NCBI GenBank assembly: GCA_947488645.1
Contig: CANLAC010000028.1
Location: forward strand, 1 to 11,665
Reading direction: 5' to 3'
Length of the DNA: 11,665 bases
Origin: Actinomycetota bacterium
Lineage (GTDB): Bacteria > Actinomycetota > Actinomycetes > Nanopelagicales > Nanopelagicaceae
The notes under the pieces are model-generated. The model was not told the DNA's origin, made no database searches, and worked only from the letters and a program-made list of their open reading frames with translations. Both the position numbers and the translations under genes were made by a program. This document shows positions 6,011-11,665 of the stretch, piece after piece; the first letter of the stretch is position 1; every line of letters starts with the position of its first letter.

Positions 6011-7177
6011 TCAGTTGCGTTTTACGCTGAAAATCGAAGTGGCAAGCAGCACGGCAAGGCCAATAAAGACCGCCCCTGCCCCAGAAGCTGCAGCCAGACT
6101 TCCTGCCACCGCCGGTACTAAGAATTGCCCAAATCGATTACCCATCAAGCGGGCTGAAACCGCCATTGCACGCTCAGAACTTTCAGTCTTTTGGGAAACA
6201 AGTGACATCGTTAAAGGTTGTCCAACTCCTAATGAAAATCCTGCAACAAAGACGATCGCACCTAGTGTGATTGGCGTGTGAGCAAATGCCATTGCAATAC
6301 AGCAGAGTGTGGAAATTATCGTGCTCCACCAGAGTAATTGGAAGGTAGTAAATCGATTGCTCAGGCGTCCTAAGAAGAATCGCGACATCATCGTTGTGCC
6401 GGCACGGATAGCCAAGATGGCACCGATTGCATATGGTGAAAAGTTATTTTCAGTTCCAAACAAGGGCAAGAAAACCACCAACACATCGGCCACAGATGAA
6501 ATTGCAAGTGAAATATAGATAGCGGCCATAATTCCTGGACGCTTAATAAGCTTTGCTGCTGCTCTAAATGTGCCTTCTGAGTTCTGCTTTCCTTCAACAG
6601 TTGGCTTCTCATTGCGCCATCTAATGACCGGAACAAGAGCAATAATCGTTAGAACAACACCTAGTAAGAATGCATTTGATGTTGACTTCGGCAATGTGCC
6701 ATTTGAGCCGGCAACGATGGAGGCAATGATTGGTCCAAGCATGTGTCCGACAGATGCACTAAAGGTGTAGAAACCAAAGTATCTGTCATAACTCTCACGC
6801 GGTGCACGAAGTGCCACCATTGATTGCCCACCAACCATGCAGGCAAGGTGAGCTATTCCAGCCGCACCAGTTGCAATAGCCAAGGTAATAAGTGAATCAG
6901 AAAAAATCAGGGCCAACGAGGTAAGCATCATTGCCACTGTTCCATAAATTACAAACTTGGCTTCGCCTAATTTTCCAACCAATGATCCAAATTGCAATGC
7001 AAGTAATACTGGAAAGAGCGCATACACCGCTGCAATCAAACCAACTTGAGCTGCGTTGGCATCTAACTCGATTGCGCGATAAGTAATCATCGGGCGAAGA
7101 ACGTAAATCGTTGCTTGTGTCAGGGTCGAAGAGAGCAGAAGAGGCTTAGCCCACGGAAGAAGCTTTTCTGCAGACAT
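6011..7177 (-). CDS. Major facilitator superfamily permease, substrate unknown
   Basis: A 388-residue hydrophobic protein with about 12 predicted membrane segments in two halves. The halves are joined by a charged central loop near residues 190-215 (RWRNEKPTVEGKQNSEG). The loop between segments 2 and 3 (GSLVGKLGEAKF, 64-75) resembles MFS motif A but lacks its usual acidic and arginine residues. GHMLGP (144-149) in segment 5 resembles the antiporter motif C seen in drug:proton exporters. This favours an MFS exporter or exchanger of the TetA/DHA type, without identifying a substrate. The ATG follows the tctA TAA with no gap (TAAATG), so the gene is almost certainly translated with the tricarboxylate transporter operon. 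Its stop is followed by the 115-base infA upstream region. Confidence 0.85.
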   Translation of the reverse strand: MSAEKLLPWAKPLLLSSTLTQATIYVLRPMITYRAIELDANAAQVGLIAAVYALFPVLLALQFGSLVGKLGEAKFVIYGTVAMMLTSLALIFSDSLITLAIATGAAGIAHLACMVGGQSMVALRAPRESYDRYFGFYTFSASVGHMLGPIIASIVAGSNGTLPKSTSNAFLLGVVLTIIALVPVIRWRNEKPTVEGKQNSEGTFRAAAKLIKRPGIMAAIYISLAISSVADVLVVFLPLFGTENNFSPYAIGAILAIRAGTTMMSRFFLGRLSNRFTTFQLLWWSTIISTLCCIAMAFAHTPITLGAIVFVAGFSLGVGQPLTMSLVSQKTESSERAMAVSARLMGNRFGQFLVPAVAGSLAAASGAGAVFIGLAVLLATSIFSVKRN

Positions 7178-8677
7178 TTACTTCTTTACGGCAAACTGCT
7201 TCTTAAAGTTCCAAACAAGTGGACCAATGATTACTAACAATAAGATGCCGTAAATGACCTTAGGGAACAGGCCAGCAATCAAAATATGCCAGTCGCCTTG
7301 GCTAATTTGCAACGCTCTCTTGAAGTAAAGCTCTGATAGCGGCCCAAGGATTGCACCGATAATCAAAGGTGTGATTGGCACTCCAAATCTGCGGAACAAG
7401 AAACCAATAGCTCCAATAACAAGTGCTACCTGCAAGTCAAAGGTTGAGTTGTTTAGTGCATAGGCACCAAGGAGTGCAAAAGTGGTAATTCCTGCATACA
7501 AATAATGTGTTGGGATCTTAAGAAGCATGACCCAAAAACGAATAAGTGGAAGGTTTAGAACCAAGAGCAAGAAGTTACCAACAAAGAGTGATGCAATTAA
7601 TCCCCATACGATTTCAGGGTTAGTCTGGAAAAGCATTGGTCCTGGCTGAATGTTAAATGACTGGAATGCAACAAGAACTACTGCAGCTGTTGCAGATGTC
7701 GGCAAACCGAGTGCAAGCATAGGAACAAGAACACCTGCAGCATTTGCATTATTTGCCGCCTCTGGTCCGGCAACACCTTCGATAGCACCCTTGCCAAACT
7801 CATCTTTGTTCTTCGACAATGCTTTTTCAACACCATATGACAAGAAGGTTGGAACTTCTGATCCACCTGCAGGAATCACTCCTAGTGGAAAACCAATTGC
7901 TGTTCCGCGCAGCCAAGGCTTCCATGAGCGTTTGAAATCCTCACGAGTCATCCATGCTTTTCCATGAATCTGTAATACTGAAGCTTTGATCATTGTGTGG
8001 CGACTTGCTAGATATAAAGTTTCACCAAGTGCAAAAATTGCAACAATAACTGTGACGGTTTCGATTCCATCAATTGCATTGAGATTGCCGAATGTAAGTC
8101 GCAGCGCACCTGATTGCAGGTCTGCTCCGATTAATCCAATAACTAGACCCATTGAGAGAGCAACTAAACCTCGCAGGCGTGATGTGCCGAGCAAGGTGCC
8201 TACTGTGGCAAAAGCTAAAATGATGAGTGCTAAATAGCCTGCAGGCTGAATTGTTAGCGCGAATTCAGCTAATACCGGAGCACCAAATGCAAGAAGTAAT
8301 GTGGCAATAGTGCCGGCCACAAATGAGCCAATAGCAGCTGTTGCAAGGGCAGCACCTGCCCGACCAGCCTTGGCCATCTTGTTGCCTTCCAGGGCGGTGA
8401 TAACAGAACCACTTTCCCCGGGGGTGTTAAGCAAAATAGAAGTAGTGGATCCTCCATACATAGCGCCGTAAAAAATCGCGGCAAACATAATTAATGCTGA
8501 TGTTGGATTAACAGTTAATGTGATTGGTAGCAATAAACCAATAGCAAGTGCTGGCCCAATACCTGGCAAAACACCAACGAGGGTGCCCAGGAATGTGCCT
8601 AGTAGGCCAAACATTAAATTTGTTGGTGTAAAGACGGTTTGAAAACCGTCTAGCAACATTGCAAAGTTATTACCCAT
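7178..8677 (-). CDS. tctA: Tripartite tricarboxylate transporter, large membrane subunit TctA
   Basis: The large permease subunit of a TTT-family secondary carboxylate importer, 499 residues with 10-12 membrane segments arranged as two repeats. Repeat 1 has GVLPGIGP (35-42) and the hallmark YGGSTTSILLNTPGE (74-88). Repeat 2 has PAGGSEVP (269-276), EGVAGPEAANN (300-310) and LGLPTSAT (323-330). The PAGGSEVP and LPTSAT forms differ from the more common PGxG and IPGSAT of citrate-type TctA and suggest a distinct specificity subgroup. The start ATG overlaps the tctB stop by one base (TAATG). A perfect 9-bp inverted repeat lies in codons 9-16. Driving ion and substrate cannot be read from the sequence; the family is usually sodium- or proton-coupled. 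Confidence 0.95.
   Translation of the reverse strand: MGNNFAMLLDGFQTVFTPTNLMFGLLGTFLGTLVGVLPGIGPALAIGLLLPITLTVNPTSALIMFAAIFYGAMYGGSTTSILLNTPGESGSVITALEGNKMAKAGRAGAALATAAIGSFVAGTIATLLLAFGAPVLAEFALTIQPAGYLALIILAFATVGTLLGTSRLRGLVALSMGLVIGLIGADLQSGALRLTFGNLNAIDGIETVTVIVAIFALGETLYLASRHTMIKASVLQIHGKAWMTREDFKRSWKPWLRGTAIGFPLGVIPAGGSEVPTFLSYGVEKALSKNKDEFGKGAIEGVAGPEAANNANAAGVLVPMLALGLPTSATAAVVLVAFQSFNIQPGPMLFQTNPEIVWGLIASLFVGNFLLLVLNLPLIRFWVMLLKIPTHYLYAGITTFALLGAYALNNSTFDLQVALVIGAIGFLFRRFGVPITPLIIGAILGPLSELYFKRALQISQGDWHILIAGLFPKVIYGILLLVIIGPLVWNFKKQFAVKK
8631..8652 (-). repeat. Perfect 9-bp inverted repeat in the first codons of tctA
   Basis: AGACGGTTT (minus strand 8643-8651) and AAACCGTCT (8632-8640) are separated by two bases (TC). 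As RNA this forms an 8-bp stem with a TTCA loop, about 25 bases after the tctA start codon, over codons 9-16. It is followed by TTAC, too short a T run for a terminator. Confidence 0.6.
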
Positions 8678-9180
8678 TACTTGAGGATCCCTTCAAAGAA
8701 ACCTGAAGGCAAATTAATGTTTAAACCTTTGCTAAATGAGAAATAAACAATTAAGGCAAATAATCCACTGATACACAAATCCTTTAGAATTTTGCGAGAT
8801 CCAAAGCCGTATGCCACTCCCCAGAAACAAACGGTAGCTGCTATTACATATCCAGCGATCTCAAGCAAAATAACATGCAGTCCAATTGCGGTGGCGACAA
8901 TGGCCATCGTCTTTAAATTTAATGGTGTAAATGGATCTCCTGGCTCATCTCCATCAGGTGTTCCATGATTTCCACGTAAAACACTCACTATTAATCCCAA
9001 TCCCACCAGAGTTGCAAATGCAGCAACCATGTATGGAAATGTTTGTGGGCTAACAATTGAGTTGTCTTGTGGGATATCCATTCCTTTGGTGTCCCAGGCA
9101 ACAAAAATACCCAGCAGGAAGAAGGAGCTGGCAAATGCCAACTCCCCCTTTCCGTGCTGAGTAACTTTGTTAAGAATCAA
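8677..9180 (-). CDS. tctB: Tripartite tricarboxylate transporter, small membrane subunit TctB
   Basis: The small, poorly conserved membrane subunit of the TTT transporter. The 167 residues show four likely membrane segments, roughly at 13-29, 48-67, 91-125 (possibly two close helices) and 132-150. A hydrophilic loop rich in Gly/Asp/Pro lies at about 68-88. The hydrophobic pattern, size and position between tctC and tctA support the assignment; sequence motifs alone would not. The start is TTG (9178-9180), placed directly after the tctC TAA, with AGGA 6 bases upstream inside the tctC 3' end; this ribosome site supports the choice. The stop overlaps the tctA ATG by one base. Confidence 0.88.
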   Translation of the reverse strand: MILNKVTQHGKGELAFASSFFLLGIFVAWDTKGMDIPQDNSIVSPQTFPYMVAAFATLVGLGLIVSVLRGNHGTPDGDEPGDPFTPLNLKTMAIVATAIGLHVILLEIAGYVIAATVCFWGVAYGFGSRKILKDLCISGLFALIVYFSFSKGLNINLPSGFFEGILK

Positions 9181-10323
9181 TTAGATTCCTAGGCCCTTCA
9201 TAACGCCGTTAATTTCAGGAATGTGCTTCTCAAGGAATGTCTTGAAAGCTGTTCCCGCAGCGAATTCGTTGTCCCAGTTGTTCTTCTTGAGCTGTGCCTG
9301 CCATGAAGGAGAGACATGCATGATGTCAATAACCTTGATCAGGTTGAGGTAATCAGCCTTTGGAAGATCTGCTGGTGCCATGATTCCGCGCCAGTTTCCG
9401 TAGACAAGGTCATATCCCTGTGAAACAAAGGTCTTACCCTTGAATCCTGGAAGTGCCTTTGATGATGAAACACCAAGCACACGTAGCTTGCCTGAAGAAA
9501 CAAATGCGTTGAACTCAGATGATCCCGAGATACCAACTTGTGTAGAACCACTGAGAACTGAAGTAATTACTTCTGGTCCACCAGAGAACACAACGTAGTT
9601 CAACTTAGTTGGATCAATTGATGCCTTCTGTGCCAGCAAACCAATTACCTGATGGTCAATTCCACCCTTGCTACCACCGGCGATTGCAACGCTGTTTGGC
9701 TTAGCAACTAGGTCATCCATCAATTGCTTGAGTGTGCGGTACTTAGAGTTAGCTGGAACAACAATTGCATCGTATTCACGAAGAACCTTTGCAACTGGAG
9801 TTGAAGCTAGAAGATTGAGAGGTGACTTGTTTGAATACAGTCCACCAGTCATTGCAATTCCAGTAACCAATACTGCTTCTGGCTTTCCCTTAATTTCTTG
9901 GAATGCGCCAAGTCCAACAGCTCCACCAGCACCTGGCTTAAATGTTGAAGTGTAATTATCTAGCAAGCCTTCAGCCTTTAGAGTGTCGCTGATTGCATTA
10001 CTTGTAAGTGAATATCCACCTGGGTTTGCTGGAATTGTCCAGTCCATATTCTTTAGTGCCTTTACATCTTTGTACCACCACTTATTTTGTCCTTTGTAAG
10101 AACCGGTTGGCACAACCATGCATGTTAAATCTGTTCCTTCAACGCCGCGACCCTTAGCAGATTTGCCAACTGATGCTGCGGTGCAGTCATCTCCAACAGT
10201 TGCTTTTGCAGCTGGCTTAATTGCAGCCTGTGCTGAAACTGTTGTGCTTGCTAGAACAGCAACTGCAGTTGCCGCAACAGCTAAGCGAATTAAAGAAGTT
10301 TTTCTCATCGATGAGTTCTCCAT
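9181..10323 (-). CDS. tctC: Tripartite tricarboxylate transporter, extracytoplasmic binding protein TctC (Bug family)
   Basis: The solute-binding protein that delivers a carboxylate to TctAB. It has a Sec signal peptide (about 1-33, charged MRKTSLIR then an Ala/Val core, likely cleaved after AQA at 31-33); no lipobox is seen. Mature residues 44-90 form a short extra module with Cys47 and Cys68 and a WWY motif, absent from typical TctC. The Bug domain (about 95-380) carries PGG (101-103), PGAGG (130-134), GGSKGGIDH (216-224), FSGGPEV (246-252) and NWRG (310-313). The usual Asp after PGG is not at its expected place. Two starts are possible: ATG at 10321-10323 (GAGGG upstream) and ATG at 10306-10308 (GGAG upstream), which gives a cleaner signal peptide. 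It leads the transporter operon. Confidence 0.93.
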   Translation of the reverse strand: MENSSMRKTSLIRLAVAATAVAVLASTTVSAQAAIKPAAKATVGDDCTAASVGKSAKGRGVEGTDLTCMVVPTGSYKGQNKWWYKDVKALKNMDWTIPANPGGYSLTSNAISDTLKAEGLLDNYTSTFKPGAGGAVGLGAFQEIKGKPEAVLVTGIAMTGGLYSNKSPLNLLASTPVAKVLREYDAIVVPANSKYRTLKQLMDDLVAKPNSVAIAGGSKGGIDHQVIGLLAQKASIDPTKLNYVVFSGGPEVITSVLSGSTQVGISGSSEFNAFVSSGKLRVLGVSSSKALPGFKGKTFVSQGYDLVYGNWRGIMAPADLPKADYLNLIKVIDIMHVSPSWQAQLKKNNWDNEFAAGTAFKTFLEKHIPEINGVMKGLGI

Positions 10324-10332
10324 ATTTTCTTG

Positions 10333-10342
10333 CCCTCGAGGG
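10333..10342 (-). repeat. 10-bp palindrome CCCTCGAGGG in the tctC ribosome-site region
   Basis: CCCTCGAGGG is perfectly self-complementary and its GAGGG half is the best ribosome-binding sequence for the upstream tctC start (9-base spacing). It could be a protein operator or simply chance. Confidence 0.35.
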
Positions 10343-10356
10343 TGAGGGATAGAGAA

Positions 10357-10385
10357 AAAATAGTCTTATTTCGCCTATTTTGTAA
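10357..10385 (-). promoter_or_regulatory. Possible tctCBA-MFS promoter with overlapping inverted repeat
   Basis: In the 100-base map-tctC gap, TTACAA (10380-10385) and TATTTT (10357-10362) are separated by 17 bases on the minus strand. The -10 fits TAnnnT; the -35 is weak (3 of 6). An inverted repeat AAAATAG / CTATTTT (10375-10381 and 10357-10363, 11-base loop) covers the -10 and spacer, an arrangement typical of a repressor operator. The same repeat followed by TT could act as a weak terminator of map. No regulator gene is in the window. Confidence 0.35.
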
Positions 10386-10423
10386 GGAGTTTGGGTCTCA
10401 AAAAGGTAACAAAATCATGTTAA

Positions 10424-11233
10424 TTACAGGAGTTCTGAGACCTCAACGCCAAGCCTAGATAGCTCTGATTTACCGCCATCAAATGAAGTTAAAACAAAGG
10501 GTTTTCCATCTGGCATCACTGCATAGGTGTGCTCAAAGTGTGACCCACGCGACTTATCTACAGATACAACTGTCCAATCATCTGCCAAAACCTTAGTACG
10601 GGCTGAACCGCGAGTAATCATGGGCTCAATTGCTAAAACAAATCCTGGAACGATCACTGGGCCATTGCCAGGTTTTCCAAAATTTAGAACATGTGGCTCT
10701 TGATGCATCTCTGTGCCGATGCCATGTCCACCATATTCTTGCAAGATTCCATATGCGCCTTGTGATTTTGTGTACTCCTCGATGGCATGGCCAATATCAG
10801 AAAGCTTTGCACCATTCTTGCCTGCAGCAATCCCCCGCCACATTGATTCTTCACATACATCCATCATCTTTTGATCTTCAGGATCGATCTTTCCAACACC
10901 AACAGAAAATGCTGCATCTCCATGCCAGCCCTCAACTATTGCGCCGCAATCAACTGAAATAACATCTCCATCATTGATCACACGATCACCAGGAATTCCG
11001 TGAACGATTTCATCATTAATTGAAACGCAGATCGTTGCTGGAAAGCCGTGATACCCCTTGAAGTTTGATGTTGCGCCATGTCGCTTCAGAACAGCCTCAG
11101 CCACCACATCTAACGCGCTAGTCATCATGCCCGGCTTAACAACTTCCCGAATTGCTTTGTGAATTTCAGCAACCACTAAACCAGCTTTTCGCATGGTCTT
11201 GATCTGTTCTTCGGTTTTGATTTGAATTGCCAT
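10424..11233 (-). CDS. map: Methionine aminopeptidase type I
   Basis: Removes the initiator methionine from nascent proteins in the cytoplasm. The 269-residue pita-bread enzyme has all five metal ligands: Asp95 (VDCGA), Asp106 (HGDAA), His170 (GGHGIG), Glu203 (AIEPM) and Glu234 (FEHTY). It also has the substrate histidines His62 (GYHGFP) and His177. There is no type II insert and no N-terminal zinc or SH3 domain, so it is the short type Ia form. The ATG (11231-11233) lies 10 bases after adk, with only a weak ribosome site, which suggests coupling to adk. In most actinobacteria infA follows; here the tct operon does. Confidence 0.97.
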   Translation of the reverse strand: MAIQIKTEEQIKTMRKAGLVVAEIHKAIREVVKPGMMTSALDVVAEAVLKRHGATSNFKGYHGFPATICVSINDEIVHGIPGDRVINDGDVISVDCGAIVEGWHGDAAFSVGVGKIDPEDQKMMDVCEESMWRGIAAGKNGAKLSDIGHAIEEYTKSQGAYGILQEYGGHGIGTEMHQEPHVLNFGKPGNGPVIVPGFVLAIEPMITRGSARTKVLADDWTVVSVDKSRGSHFEHTYAVMPDGKPFVLTSFDGGKSELSRLGVEVSELL

Positions 11234-11243
11234 GGCTACAAAC

Positions 11244-11665
11244 TTACCGTGCGAGGCGACTTAGCGCCGATATTGCATTAGCAGTGATGTCTTCAATATT
11301 TCCGACAGCGCTAATTGAGATCAGAAGGCCTTCATTGCGATAGAAAGAGATGATGGGAGCAGTTTGCTCTGCATAGACTTCAAGGCGACGCTTAATCACA
11401 TCTTCTTTGTCATCTTCACGCTTCTCAATCTCAGCACGTTGCAGCAGGCGCGCAATGATTTCTTCATCAGCAAGTGAAAACTCTAGAACTGCATGCAGGG
11501 GTGTCTTTTTATCAGCCAAAATCCCACGGAGAACTTCTGCTTGTGCAACATTTCGTGGGAATCCATCGAGCAGAAAACCATTTGCTGCATCATCATGGGT
11601 TAGACGATCTTTGACCATGTCATTTGTTACAGAATCTGGAACGAGTTCTCCCCGATCCATAAACC
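11244..11665 (-). CDS. adk: Adenylate kinase, C-terminal part (5' end outside window)
   Basis: Catalyses ATP + AMP to 2 ADP. The visible ~140 residues begin just before MDRGELVPDSVTNDMV and include the AMP-site motif FLLDGFPRN and a short LID region (RAEIEKREDDKEDVIKRRLEVY). They end ISALSRLAR. No cysteines are present in the LID, so it is the short, zinc-free form common in actinobacteria. The P-loop (GxPGxGKGT) should lie beyond the window edge. The reading frame stays open to the last base, so the ATG at 11658-11660 is internal, not the start. map follows after 10 bases, the usual secY-adk-map order. Confidence 0.95.
   Translation of the reverse strand, partial: FMDRGELVPDSVTNDMVKDRLTHDDAANGFLLDGFPRNVAQAEVLRGILADKKTPLHAVLEFSLADEEIIARLLQRAEIEKREDDKEDVIKRRLEVYAEQTAPIISFYRNEGLLISISAVGNIEDITANAISALSRLAR

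Noticed and set aside
9668..9955. Plus-strand open frame inside tctC
   Set aside because: Antisense to a well-supported binding-protein gene; composition is that of a reverse-complement shadow.
6011..10323. Possible defence, toxin-antitoxin or secretion system in the accessory region
   Set aside because: All four genes read as ordinary transporter components (signal peptide binding protein plus membrane proteins); no nuclease, ATPase, reverse transcriptase or repeat array is present.
11658..11660. ATG considered as the start of adk
   Set aside because: The frame is open upstream to the window edge and the P-loop is missing, so this Met is internal to a truncated-by-window gene.

Overview
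The window looks like a chromosomal stretch from a low-GC, streamlined actinobacterium. The ribosomal and translation proteins are clearly actinobacterial in sequence: IF-1, S9 with an acidic/Ala-Pro N-terminal extension, and RpoA with an acidic C-terminal tail. The gene order secY/adk-map-infA-rpmJ-rpsM-rpsK-rpsD-rpoA-rplQ-truA-rplM-rpsI-glmM is the usual actinobacterial one, but the DNA is only moderately GC-rich and the intergenic gaps are tiny. A freshwater acI (Nanopelagicales, 'Ca. Planktophila'-like) or related marine/freshwater lineage is my best guess. This is inference from composition and style, not a database match.

Every supported gene is on the minus strand, so transcription runs from high to low coordinates. 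In that order: the 3' part of adk (11244-11665, cut by the window edge) and map (10424-11233). Next comes a four-gene transport cassette: tctC (9181-10323), tctB (8677-9180), tctA (7178-8677) and an MFS permease (6011-7177). Then infA, rpmJ, rpsM, rpsK, rpsD, rpoA, rplQ and truA (5895 down to 1614). Last are rplM, rpsI and the 5' part of glmM (1506 down to 1), which have their own good promoter candidate at 1567-1595.

The housekeeping part makes 30S/50S proteins, the RNA polymerase alpha subunit, initiation factor 1, methionine aminopeptidase, adenylate kinase, a tRNA pseudouridine synthase and the cell-wall enzyme GlmM. The accessory part is a tripartite tricarboxylate transporter (TTT: periplasmic-type binding protein plus small and large membrane subunits) packed with zero or one-base junctions against an MFS permease. 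It sits between map and infA, which are normally adjacent in actinobacteria, so it looks like an insertion of a carboxylate-uptake operon into a highly conserved, strongly expressed locus.

No CRISPR array, tRNA, rRNA, IS element, prophage or defence gene is visible. Unexplained structure consists mainly of small perfect inverted repeats: at the 5' ends of the truA and tctA reading frames, in the rpmJ-rpsM and rpsD-rpoA spacers, upstream of infA, and over the putative tctC promoter. No gap between genes exceeds about 125 bases.
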